This document shows, in pieces, positions 15,508 to 22,201 of a DNA stretch of 34,999 nt. Below the pieces are notes generated by a model. It saw nothing but the letters and a program-made list of their open reading frames with translations, had not been told where the DNA came from and made no database searches. Within the stretch, counting starts at the first letter, position 1. Each line of letters begins with the position of its first letter. The DNA is from Catenulispora sp. EB89 (GTDB taxonomy: Bacteria; Actinomycetota; Actinomycetes; Streptomycetales; Catenulisporaceae), in the NCBI RefSeq assembly GCF_041261445.1, contig NZ_JBGCCU010000050.1, forward strand, positions 1 to 34,999. The letters are read 5' to 3'. The translations under genes were made by a program, and so were the position numbers.

Positions 15508-16602
15508 GTGACAGAGGCGATCCTTCTGGTGGGGGGCAAGGGCACCCGCCTGCGTCCTCTGACGGTGAACACCCCCAAACCGATGCTCCCGGTCGCCGGT
15601 GTCCCGTTCCTCACCCACCAGCTGGTCCGCGCCAAGGACGCCGGGGTGCACCGGGTCGTCTTCGCCACCGCCTACCGGGCCGAGGTTTTCGAGGAGTACT
15701 TCGGCGACGGCTCCGACCTGGGGCTGGAGCTGGTGTACGTGACCGAGGACGTGCCCCTGGACACCGCCGGCGCCATCCGCAACGTGGCCGGCCGGCTCAC
15801 CAGCGCCCCGGACGAGCCGGTCCTGGTCTTCAACGGCGACATCCTGTCCGGCGTGGACATCGCCGCGCTGGTGGACGCGCACCGCGAGCGCGGCGCCGAC
15901 GTCACACTGCACCTGTCCCGGGTGACCGACCCGCGCCCCTTCGGCCTGGTGCCCACCGACGCCCAGGGCTGGGTGACCGCGTTCCTGGAGAAGCCGCAGC
16001 GCCCCGAGGACATCGTCACCGACCAGATCAACGCCGGCTGCTACGTCTTCCAGCGCTCCCGCATCGACGAGATCCCCACCGGCCGCCGGGTCTCGGTGGA
16101 GCGCGAGACCTTCCCGGGCCTGCTGGCCTCCGGCGCGAAGGTGCTCGGCGTGGTCGAGCAGTCCTACTGGCTGGACCTGGGCACGCCGACGGCGTTCGCC
16201 AAGGGCTCGGCCGACCTCGTGATGGGGATAGTGACCTCCTCCGCGGTGCCCGGCCCGGCCGAGCGCGGCACCGCCGAATCGCTGATCCTGGCCGGCGCGC
16301 GCATCGCCGAGGACGCGGTGGTCGACGCCGGCACCACCGTCGGCTCCGGCGCGGTGATCGAGTCCGGCGCGCACGTGAGCGCCTCGGTCCTGGACGCCGG
16401 CGCGGTCATCGGCCCCGGCGTGAAGGTGACCTGCTCGATCATCGGCGCCGGCGCGCGCATCGGCGCGAACACGGTGCTGGACGGCGTGGTGGTCGGCGAC
16501 GGCGCGGTGCTCGGCGCGGACAACGAGCTGCGAGCCGGAGCGCGGGTGTGGTGCGGGGCGGTGCTGCCGGACAAGGCGGTCCGGTTCTCCAGCGACGAGT
16601 AG
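15508..16602 (+). CDS. Sugar-1-phosphate nucleotidyltransferase (probable mannose-1-phosphate guanylyltransferase)
   Basis: Predicted 364 residues from GTG 15508, with GAGGGG about 7 nt upstream. The N-terminal nucleotidyltransferase domain shows the signature LVGGKGTRLRPLT, then PKPMLPV, the metal-binding segment VFNGDIL and the sugar-site motif YWLDLGTP. From about residue 250 a left-handed beta-helix made of hexapeptide repeats follows (VVDAGTTVGSGAVIESGAHV). This architecture matches actinobacterial GDP-mannose pyrophosphorylases, and a phosphomannomutase gene lies at 29.1 kb, so GDP-mannose synthesis is the likely reaction; other NDP-sugars remain possible. It is divergent from the TIGR03089 gene across a 152-bp gap. 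Confidence 0.88.
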   Translation: MTEAILLVGGKGTRLRPLTVNTPKPMLPVAGVPFLTHQLVRAKDAGVHRVVFATAYRAEVFEEYFGDGSDLGLELVYVTEDVPLDTAGAIRNVAGRLTSAPDEPVLVFNGDILSGVDIAALVDAHRERGADVTLHLSRVTDPRPFGLVPTDAQGWVTAFLEKPQRPEDIVTDQINAGCYVFQRSRIDEIPTGRRVSVERETFPGLLASGAKVLGVVEQSYWLDLGTPTAFAKGSADLVMGIVTSSAVPGPAERGTAESLILAGARIAEDAVVDAGTTVGSGAVIESGAHVSASVLDAGAVIGPGVKVTCSIIGAGARIGANTVLDGVVVGDGAVLGADNELRAGARVWCGAVLPDKAVRFSSDE

Positions 16603-16669
16603 GACGAGTGGGAAGACGAGCAGGAATCCGCGCACGCCCCCGCACCGGGATGGCAAACTCTGCTCCGCG

Positions 16670-17707
16670 ATGACTGACAACGAGGACAGCGACATCCGGG
16701 CGGTCTGGGCCGCCCGCAAGGGACGCAGTGGAGGTGCCGCCTTCGAGCGGCGCCGCACGGCCCCGCCCCGGCGTCCCGTCGTCCCGGCCGCGCGGCAGGC
16801 GCCGCCGGAGCCGGTCGCGGAACCCGAGGCCTGCCAGACCGTCGTCGTCGACCCCGGCTACGACCTCACGGGGTCGGTGGGCGTTCTGCGCCGCGGCGCC
16901 GGGGACCCCACGTTCCGCCGCACCGAAGACGCCTCTCTGTGGATCGGCTGCCGCACGCCGTCCGGTGACCCGGGCACTCTGCGCCTGCGCCGGGCGACGA
17001 CCGAGACCGTCGAGGCCGAAGCCTGGGGGCCCGGCGCGACCTGGCTTCTCAAGACGCTGCCCGATTTCCTCGGCCTCAGTGATACCGAGGAGACGCGCGC
17101 GGAGTTCGCCGAACTGGTTGCCGCGCAAGGCAATCCACAGCTTGTGCAGTCCCTGCGCCGCAACCGGGGACTCCGCGTGATCCGCAGCGGCCGGGTCTGG
17201 GACTCCCTGGTTCCGGCGGTCCTGGAGCAGCGCGTCACCGTCCAGGAGGCGCACCGCGCGTACCAACTGCTGGTGCGGCGCTATGGGATTCCCGCTCCAG
17301 GGGCTCCCGCAGAGGTCCGCCTGTGGGTCTCTCCATCGCCCCGCGAGTGGGCCCTGATCCCGTCCTGGGAATGGCACCGCGCCGGTGTCGACGGCAAGCG
17401 CTCACGGGCGATCCTCGGCGCCTCCCGCGTCGCGGCGCGCTTGGAGGAGACCGTGGGGATGGACCGCGATGATGCGGCGCGCCGCATCCGCACCGTCCCG
17501 GGCATCGGCGTGTGGACGGCCGCCGAAGTGATGCACCGCTCGCACGGCGACGCGGACGCGGTCTCCGTGGGCGACCTGCACCTGCCACGCATCGTGTGCG
17601 GGGCTCTGGGGGACCCGGCCATGGCGTGGGACGACGACCGCATGCTGGAGCTTCTGGAGCCCTACCGCGGCCACCGCTATCGCGTCAGCGCTCTTCTGTA
17701 CCGCTGA
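16670..17707 (+). CDS. DNA-3-methyladenine glycosylase II-like (AlkA/HhH-GPD) protein
   Basis: Predicted 345 residues from ATG 16670. Residues 1-50 are a Pro/Arg-rich tail; the remainder resembles AlkA. The helix-hairpin-helix RTVPGIGVWTAAEVM is followed by Asp302 in VSVGDLHLPR, at the position of the catalytic Asp of HhH-GPD glycosylases. It would excise alkylated bases from DNA, starting base-excision repair. The longer Arg-rich N-terminus is unlike E. coli AlkA but common in actinomycetes. No Shine-Dalgarno is clear. Its last 23 bp overlap the 3' end of the convergent MarR gene (17685-17707). Confidence 0.87.
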   Translation: MTDNEDSDIRAVWAARKGRSGGAAFERRRTAPPRRPVVPAARQAPPEPVAEPEACQTVVVDPGYDLTGSVGVLRRGAGDPTFRRTEDASLWIGCRTPSGDPGTLRLRRATTETVEAEAWGPGATWLLKTLPDFLGLSDTEETRAEFAELVAAQGNPQLVQSLRRNRGLRVIRSGRVWDSLVPAVLEQRVTVQEAHRAYQLLVRRYGIPAPGAPAEVRLWVSPSPREWALIPSWEWHRAGVDGKRSRAILGASRVAARLEETVGMDRDDAARRIRTVPGIGVWTAAEVMHRSHGDADAVSVGDLHLPRIVCGALGDPAMAWDDDRMLELLEPYRGHRYRVSALLYR

Positions 17708-18158
17708 TCCGCAGCCCCGTGTGGTGATCCACCAGGCGCGCCAGCGTCTCGATCAGCGTCTTCCGCTCGCCCGGTGACAGCGGAGCCAGCAGTTCCTCCT
17801 GCGCGGCGTCCAGTTCCGCGTCCAACTCGCCGAGGAACCGCAAACCGCCCTCGGTGATGCGGACCAGATTGCGCCGCCGGTCCGCCGGGTCCGGCGCCCG
17901 TTCCAGGCAGCCGCGCCCCTCCAGGTCCGTGACCGCCGCGGTGACGTCGCTGCGGTCCAGCCCGATGCGCCGCCCGAGGTCCGCCTGGCTGGTCGGACCG
18001 GAGTCGGCCAGGGCCGCCAGCAGCGGGTAGTACGACCGGCTCGGCACGCCGGTGGCGTGCATCCGCTCGCCGATCAGCCGGTGTCCCTGGTTCGAGACCT
18101 GGCCCAACAGCCAGGTCGCGCGGCCGTGGAGGCGGACGGGGGTGGTGAGCGGGTCCAT
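17685..18158 (-). CDS. MarR-family transcriptional regulator
   Basis: Predicted 157 residues from ATG 18158. The winged helix-turn-helix is clear: TSQADLGRRIGLDRSDVTAA is the helix-turn-helix, and the wing contains APDPADRRRNLVRITEGG, the basic DxRRR type wing of MarR proteins. Flanking helices would form the dimer interface. It is divergent from a SnoaL-like gene, and three adjacent palindromes lie between the two; it probably represses that gene and perhaps itself, with a phenolic or other small ligand relieving binding (family knowledge). TAGGCT ends 6 nt before the ATG and no Shine-Dalgarno is present, suggesting leaderless mRNA. It overlaps the AlkA-like gene by 23 bp at the 3' end. Confidence 0.9.
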   Translation of the reverse strand: MDPLTTPVRLHGRATWLLGQVSNQGHRLIGERMHATGVPSRSYYPLLAALADSGPTSQADLGRRIGLDRSDVTAAVTDLEGRGCLERAPDPADRRRNLVRITEGGLRFLGELDAELDAAQEELLAPLSPGERKTLIETLARLVDHHTGLRISGTEER

Positions 18159-18164
18159 GGCCGC

Positions 18165-18170
18165 AGCCTA
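18165..18170 (-). promoter_or_regulatory. -10 box TAGGCT of the marR-like gene
   Basis: TAGGCT, a common streptomycete -10 form, ends 6 nt before ATG 18158 on the minus strand. The hexamer TTCTGT sits 17 nt further upstream (18188-18193), a poor -35. Confidence 0.55.
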
Positions 18171-18184
18171 CTTCGGCGGAGGGG

Positions 18185-18213
18185 TTGACAGAAGTGGTTG
18201 GCGCGACCAACAT
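18185..18213 (+). promoter_or_regulatory. Promoter of the SnoaL-like gene
   Basis: TTGACA (18185-18190), a 17-nt spacer and CAACAT (18208-18213). The -35 is perfect and the -10 is weak. Operator-like palindromes cover the spacer, -10 and start region. Confidence 0.6.
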
Positions 18214-18246
18214 TGGCAGAGCCAACACAATGTTGGCCAGGCCAAC
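18197..18246. promoter_or_regulatory. Three 15-bp operator-like palindromes (probable MarR sites)
   Basis: Site 1 GTTGGCGCGACCAAC (18197-18211), site 2 ATTGGCAGAGCCAAC (18212-18226) and site 3 GTTGGCCAGGCCAAC (18232-18246). The consensus is GTTGGC-N3-GCCAAC; site 3 is perfect. Sites 1 and 2 abut (15-bp centre spacing) and site 3 follows after 5 bp. They overlap the promoter of the plus-strand gene and lie just upstream of that of marR. Confidence 0.82.
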
Positions 18247-18269
18247 GAATGGTTGATGGGGAGACGACG

Positions 18270-18704
18270 ATGACCGGCTACGACATCCAGACCCTGGCAG
18301 ACCGCGCGGAGATCACCGACCTGTTCGTGAATCTGGGCCGCTGCCTGGACGAGCACGACTTCGACGGGCTGAAGGCGGTCCTCACCGAGGACGTCGTCGG
18401 CACCACGCCCGGCGGCACGCGGGAGGGGCGCGAGGCGCTGATCGACCAGGCGCGCCGCAACCACGAGGGCTACGAGCGCCTGGCGCACCAGTTCAACAGC
18501 ATCCTGGTCGAGATCCAGGGCGACACCGGCACGGTGCGCGCCTACGTGACCGGCGCGTTCGGGCACACCGACAGCCCGGAACCGGTGCGCGTCCTGGTTG
18601 GGCAGTACCGCAACAAGGTGGTGCGCACCGCGGAGGGCTGGCGGATCAGCGAGCTGACCGTCCGGCCGGTGTTCCGGGTGGGGGAGCCGGCTGTCGCGCT
18701 GTAA
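18270..18704 (+). CDS. SnoaL/NTF2-like protein
   Basis: Predicted 144 residues from ATG 18270, chosen because GGGGAG lies about 6 nt upstream; an earlier in-frame ATG at 18198 falls inside the operator region. The pattern fits the NTF2-like fold: an N-terminal helix pair (LADRAEITDLFVNLGRCLDE), the stretch DFDGLKAVLTEDVV, then alternating beta strands ending in GWRISELTVRPVF. Members include polyketide cyclases, isomerases and ligand-binding proteins; no catalytic function can be assigned. Expression is probably controlled by the divergent MarR protein. It is convergent with fbiB, only 3 nt apart. Confidence 0.82.
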   Translation: MTGYDIQTLADRAEITDLFVNLGRCLDEHDFDGLKAVLTEDVVGTTPGGTREGREALIDQARRNHEGYERLAHQFNSILVEIQGDTGTVRAYVTGAFGHTDSPEPVRVLVGQYRNKVVRTAEGWRISELTVRPVFRVGEPAVAL

Positions 18705-18707
18705 AGG

Positions 18708-19937
18708 TCAGCGCACGGTGATGAAGTCTTCGGGATCCCGCGGAGTCTGCGCAGAAGGCGCCTCCGCGGGTTTCCCTATAGCGATGACGCCCAGAGGCTC
18801 CCATCCGTCGGGAAGCGCCAGCAGCTCTCTGATGGCGGCGGGGTCCGGGTCGGCCCATGTGGACCCGATGCCCTCGGCCGCGAGCGTCACCAGGAAGTTC
18901 TCTACAGCGGCGCCCAGAGACGCGATGAGGAAGTCCCTAGCCGGCAACGCTGTAGCGATGTGGCAGGGGACCACCAGATAAGGCGCGCGCTCCAGCACTG
19001 TGTTGGCGGTGGAAGCCAGACCGCTGGCGAACGCCTTGCGGGCGGTCTCGGACTCCAGCAGGACGAACCGCCACGGAACCGTGTCGCTGTCGGGAACCGG
19101 AGCGGGAGCCGGAGCCGTCAAGGCCGCCGCCACCGCGCGGCGCACCGACTCCGGCGGCACCGGGTCCGAGGCGAACCACTGCGTGGTCCGGCGCCGCAGC
19201 ACCCCCTCGCGCATCGCCTCCGTCGTCCCGAGCGAGAACATGTCGTTCTCCGCGGACCGGATCAGCGGCCGCACCCCGAGGCCCGGCTCCTCGGTCACCA
19301 GGTCGCCCAGCCCCCGGATCACCGCGACCGGCACGCCGTCGGCCTTGCCCTTGACCACCTCGCCGGCGCCGGCCAACTCGTCGGCCGTGGCCGCGGCGGT
19401 CACGAGCAGCTCGTTGCCGAAGGCGTCTATCGTCCCGCGGTGGTCCATGAGCGCGTTGACGTAGGCGCAGCCGATGGCCACGTCCGTCTGGCCCTCGCGC
19501 CACGGCCGCCCGAAGGTGTCGGTCACGACCACGCCCACCGCGACGCCGAACCGCTCGCGCAGCGCGTCGGCGATGTCCCGGGCGGAGCCGTCCGGGTCCT
19601 CGGGGAGCAGCAGCACGGTGCCGGCCGGGGTGTTGGACGCGTCCACGCCGGCCGCGGCCATCACGAAGCCGTGCCGGGTCTGCACGATCCGGGTCGGCCC
19701 GCGGCGCGCGACCAGCCGCACCATCTCGGCGTCGATCGCGGCCTCGCGGTCGTCGGCCCGGACCACGCGGCCCTCGGCCTTCGACAGGATCTTGGAGGTG
19801 ACGCAGAGGATGTCGCCGTCCCGCAGGCCCAGCCCGGACCCCGTCACCGCGGCGGCGATCAGCGCCGCCAGGTCGTCGCCGGGGCCGACTTCGGGGATCC
19901 CGGCGACCGCGTGCACCGTGTAGGAGGTGTCGGCCAT
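18708..19937 (-). CDS. fbiB: Bifunctional F420 ligase/reductase FbiB
   Basis: Predicted 409 residues from ATG 19937, the first start after the fbiA stop (2-nt gap); the frame is open further upstream only because of GC-rich composition. The N-terminal ~245 residues are the CofE-like domain, with [37 protein letters not shown] and the metal-site region. The C-terminal ~160 residues are a nitroreductase-like FMN domain ([35 protein letters not shown]). In mycobacteria FbiB reduces dehydro-F420-0 and adds the gamma-linked glutamate tail. The two-domain length is normal for actinobacteria. It is tightly coupled to fbiA and should be cotranscribed. Confidence 0.95.
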   Translation of the reverse strand: MADTSYTVHAVAGIPEVGPGDDLAALIAAAVTGSGLGLRDGDILCVTSKILSKAEGRVVRADDREAAIDAEMVRLVARRGPTRIVQTRHGFVMAAAGVDASNTPAGTVLLLPEDPDGSARDIADALRERFGVAVGVVVTDTFGRPWREGQTDVAIGCAYVNALMDHRGTIDAFGNELLVTAAATADELAGAGEVVKGKADGVPVAVIRGLGDLVTEEPGLGVRPLIRSAENDMFSLGTTEAMREGVLRRRTTQWFASDPVPPESVRRAVAAALTAPAPAPVPDSDTVPWRFVLLESETARKAFASGLASTANTVLERAPYLVVPCHIATALPARDFLIASLGAAVENFLVTLAAEGIGSTWADPDPAAIRELLALPDGWEPLGVIAIGKPAEAPSAQTPRDPEDFITVR

Positions 19938-19939
19938 GG

Positions 19940-20968
19940 TCAGGACGCCGGTCGCGCGGAGCCGTCGGCGGAGCCCGCGGCGGGGTTCCGGCCGGCGGCG
20001 ATGTCGGCGGCGATGTCGGCGGCCAGGTCCAGCGCCGCCTGGGCCATCGCCTGCGTCGCCTCCGGGGAGGACATCATCAGCGGGACCGCGCGGCAGGCGA
20101 TGCCGGCGGCCTCCACCTCGGCGACCGAGGCGGCGTCCGCGTCCGCGTCGACCAGCCAGCCGTCCAGCAGCCGCGCGCCGTAGTGCTTGGCGACGGCCGC
20201 CGCCGTGACCTCGACGCCGACCGCGGCCAGGACCTTGTCGGCCATGCCGCGCACCGGACCGCCGCCGACGATCGGGGACAGGCCCACCACCGGCGCCGCG
20301 GCGTCCGCCACGGCCTGCCGGACGCCGGGGATCTCCAGGATGGTGCCGATCGACACCACGGGGTTCGACGGCGGCAGCACGATGACGTCCGCCTCGGCGA
20401 TCGCCTGCAGCACGCCCGGGGCCGGCTTGGCGTTCTCCGCGCCGACCGACACGATCGCCCGCGCGTCGGGCGCGTGCATCCGGACCCAGTACTCCTGGAA
20501 GTGCACCGCGCGGCGGCCGCCGGGGGCCTCGGGGTCGTCGACCACGACGTGCGTCTCGACCCGCTCGTCGCTGGCGGGCAGCAGTCGTACCGGCAGGTCC
20601 CAGCGCGTGCACAGCGCCTCGGTCACCGCCGACAGCGGGTAGCCGGCGCCGAGCATCTGCGAGCGCACCAGGTGTGTGGCGATGTCCTTGTCGCCGAGGG
20701 TGAACCAGTCCGGGCCCACGCCGTAGGCCTTCAGCTCGTCGGCGACCCCGAACGTCTCCTCGGTGCGGCCCCAGCCCTGCCCCTCGTGGATCCCGCCGCC
20801 GAGGGTGTACATGACGGTGTCCAGGTCCGGACAGATCCGCAGGCCGTGCATGGTCATGTCGTCGCCGACGTTGCCGATCACGGTGACGTCGGCGTCGGGT
20901 GCGGCCGCGAGCAGGCCGCGGAGGAATCGGGCTCCGCCGACGCCTCCGGCAAGGGCTGTGATGCGCAT
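19940..20968 (-). CDS. fbiA: FbiA (CofD-like phosphotransferase of F420 synthesis)
   Basis: Predicted 342 residues from ATG 20968. The N-terminus [19 protein letters not shown] is the glycine-rich signature of CofD/FbiA, followed by [20 protein letters not shown], which contributes the metal-binding Asp residues. The core ends near [13 protein letters not shown], and an Ala/Asp-rich tail of about 35 residues follows. FbiA joins the phosphoenolpyruvyl (or lactyl) guanylyl donor to Fo, giving (dehydro-)F420-0, in the cytoplasm. It precedes fbiB by 2 nt and follows a small unknown gene by 12 nt. No Shine-Dalgarno is seen; AATACT lies 6 nt upstream, so a leaderless transcript is possible in addition to readthrough from the small gene. 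Confidence 0.95.
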   Translation of the reverse strand: MRITALAGGVGGARFLRGLLAAAPDADVTVIGNVGDDMTMHGLRICPDLDTVMYTLGGGIHEGQGWGRTEETFGVADELKAYGVGPDWFTLGDKDIATHLVRSQMLGAGYPLSAVTEALCTRWDLPVRLLPASDERVETHVVVDDPEAPGGRRAVHFQEYWVRMHAPDARAIVSVGAENAKPAPGVLQAIAEADVIVLPPSNPVVSIGTILEIPGVRQAVADAAAPVVGLSPIVGGGPVRGMADKVLAAVGVEVTAAAVAKHYGARLLDGWLVDADADAASVAEVEAAGIACRAVPLMMSSPEATQAMAQAALDLAADIAADIAAGRNPAAGSADGSARPAS

Positions 20969-20974
20969 GAGGGC

Positions 20975-20980
20975 AGTATT
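20975..20980 (-). promoter_or_regulatory. -10-like box AATACT before fbiA
   Basis: Minus-strand AATACT ends 6 nt before ATG 20968. It is one base from TATACT and lies between the small upstream frame and fbiA. No clear -35 is visible. Confidence 0.3.
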
Positions 20981-21232
20981 TCAGGAGGCGAAACGCTGCC
21001 TGGCCGCGTCCCACCGCAGCCGGCCGGCCGCGACCCCCTCGGCGCGGGCCGCGGCGGCCAGGTCGGCGACCGTGACCGTGGGTTCCGGTATCACGATGTC
21101 CGGGTGCGGGGTCGCGCCGAGGAAAAGCGCGACGAGGTCCGGCGCGAGGGCCGGAGTGGGGTTGAGCGCCGTGTTGAGCGCGGGGGAGAGCGCGAGGGCG
21201 GCGGTGGCCGTGGACGAAGCCTGGTTCGGCAT
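20981..21232 (-). CDS. Small hypothetical protein upstream of fbiA
   Basis: An 83-residue frame from ATG 21232 ending 12 nt before fbiA. Third-position G/C is above 90%, and composition shifts from a Ser/Ala/Thr-rich first third to a helical end ([20 protein letters not shown]), like a real coding sequence. No domain is recognised, and no Cys or signal peptide is seen. GGAG lies about 11 nt before the ATG, somewhat far. It could be the first gene of the fbiAB operon or a chance frame in GC-rich DNA. Confidence 0.5.
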   Translation of the reverse strand: MPNQASSTATAALALSPALNTALNPTPALAPDLVALFLGATPHPDIVIPEPTVTVADLAAAARAEGVAAGRLRWDAARQRFAS

Positions 21233-21448
21233 GGGGGAAAACTCCGCTGGGAGATCCGGCCTGCTTCGGGCCGGGCAACGGCCGGGCCGCTGCTTTCGGT
21301 GGGTCTGTGGGAAAGGTCAGCTGTGACAGAGACAGCGACAACACAGACCGCGACACGACTCCATCGCGGTGCGCGCAGCGGTGACCTGCGCCGCGGCGGG
21401 GGACAAGCCCCGGCGGCTCTCGGCGGTCACGATGCGCGCTTTCATGAT

Positions 21449-21506
21449 GCCCCCACCCCATCCGGCGACCGGCACCGCTGTCAAGCGGCGTCCGCATGGT
21501 GGGGGC
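21449..21506. repeat. Nested inverted repeat upstream of whiB
   Basis: Outer arms GCCCCCACC (21449-21457) and GGTGGGGGC (21498-21506) enclose an inner hairpin CCGCT-gtca-AGCGG (21475-21488). It lies 50 bp upstream of the whiB -35 and 217 bp upstream of the start of the small minus-strand gene. It could be an operator or a transcription-blocking structure. Confidence 0.6.
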
Positions 21507-21555
21507 GCGTATTACCTCCAACAGGTGAATCGCATGGTCGCTACCAGATCCCGGC

Positions 21556-21585
21556 TTGACGGCCCGGTAATGACGCGCGTGTAAT
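21556..21585 (+). promoter_or_regulatory. Probable whiB promoter
   Basis: TTGACG (21556-21561), an 18-nt spacer and TGTAAT (21580-21585), each one base from the housekeeping consensus. A shifted -10, TAATTT (21582-21587), is an alternative. Predicted leader length is about 70 nt. Confidence 0.65.
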
Positions 21586-21607
21586 TTCAAACGTGTCGTG
21601 ATGATCT

Positions 21608-21637
21608 CCGCACGGGGAGTGATCTTCTTCCGTGCGG
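21608..21637 (+). promoter_or_regulatory. Stem-loop in the whiB 5' leader
   Basis: A perfect 8-bp stem, CCGCACGG (21608-21615) and CCGTGCGG (21630-21637), with a 14-nt loop. It lies between the promoter and the Shine-Dalgarno AGGAGG (21651-21656). It could affect mRNA stability or translation. Confidence 0.6.
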
Positions 21638-21663
21638 ACCAGGTAGGGCCAGGAGGCGTTGCG

Positions 21664-21975
21664 GTGGCCGAGGCCGCGGAGAACACAGAGGGCGCGGAAG
21701 AGGCTTGTCACGCCGAGGTGTACCGCATCTATCCGCTCCACAACGGGGTCGACGAGGACCGAGGCTGGCAGTCCCGCGCCCTGTGCGCGCAGACCGACCC
21801 CGAGTCCTTCTTCCCGGAGAAGGGCGGGTCGACCCGGGAGGCGAAGAAGATCTGCCTCAACTGCGAGGTGAAGGCCGAGTGCCTGTCCTACGCGCTGTCC
21901 AACGACGAGCGCTTCGGGATCTGGGGCGGGCTGTCCGAGCGCGAGCGCAGACGACTCAAGCGCGCCGCGGTGTGA
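21664..21975 (+). CDS. whiB: WhiB-family iron-sulfur regulator (WhiB2/WhmD-like)
   Basis: Predicted 103 residues from GTG 21664, fixed by AGGAGG 7 nt upstream; the longer frame from 21598 lacks such a site. Four cysteines, Cys41, Cys64, Cys67 and Cys73 (LCAQ, then ICLNC and ECLSY), can ligate a [4Fe-4S] cluster; Cys15 is extra. The WhiB signature FGIWGG precedes the basic ERERRRLKR segment used for DNA and sigma-factor-linked action. The fbiA/fbiB neighbourhood matches whiB2 in Mycobacterium, where WhiB2/WhmD is needed for septation, and WhiB in Streptomyces controls sporulation septation with WhiA. A role in cell division or development is inferred from that placement. Confidence 0.95.
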   Translation: MAEAAENTEGAEEACHAEVYRIYPLHNGVDEDRGWQSRALCAQTDPESFFPEKGGSTREAKKICLNCEVKAECLSYALSNDERFGIWGGLSERERRRLKRAAV

Positions 21976-22022
21976 CGGCGATCTGTCCCATATGACCGCC
22001 GCCTGACGGCTGCCGGGCCGGT

Positions 22023-22049
22023 GGAAGAGGACCTGTGGAGGACTCTTCC
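22023..22049 (+). terminator. Weak stem-loop after whiB
   Basis: GGAAGAG (22023-22029) and CTCTTCC (22043-22049) form a 7-bp stem with a 13-nt loop, 48 bp after the whiB stop. No U tract follows. It may end whiB transcription. Confidence 0.4.
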
Positions 22050-22075
22050 GTCAAGGCCCTGCGGCCGTGTTCTCC

Positions 22076-22103
22076 TTGCACGACAACGCAATTCGGGCAT
22101 AAC
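22076..22103 (+). promoter_or_regulatory. Possible promoter of the large GT2 gene
   Basis: TTGCAC (22076-22081), a 16-nt spacer and CATAAC (22098-22103), in a locally less GC-rich patch about 98 bp before the start codon. Confidence 0.35.
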
Positions 22104-22201
22104 GGCATAGCCGGTCGGTATCTGCGAACGCTCGCGTATGGTGGACCCTCAGTCCGCCCCCGAGCGGGGATTCCCGAGACCGGAGCCGGTGCCAGCGCAG
22201 T

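Larger units (their letters stand above)
21233..21663. other. Intergenic control region between the fbiA-side genes and whiB
   Basis: 431 bp without a convincing gene. It holds a nested inverted repeat (21449-21506), a promoter-like pair (21556-21585) and a leader hairpin (21608-21637), described separately. Short frames crossing it lack coding-like composition or ribosome-binding sites. Confidence 0.7.

Noticed and set aside
21369-21584. Small plus-strand gene in the whiB upstream region
   Set aside because: It covers the nested inverted repeat and promoter, lacks a ribosome-binding site and has no coding-like composition.
18708-21686. A 992-residue fusion covering fbiB plus upstream sequence
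   Set aside because: The part before ATG 19937 lies across fbiA in another frame and is Arg-rich nonsense; fbiB starts at 19937, 2 nt after the fbiA stop.
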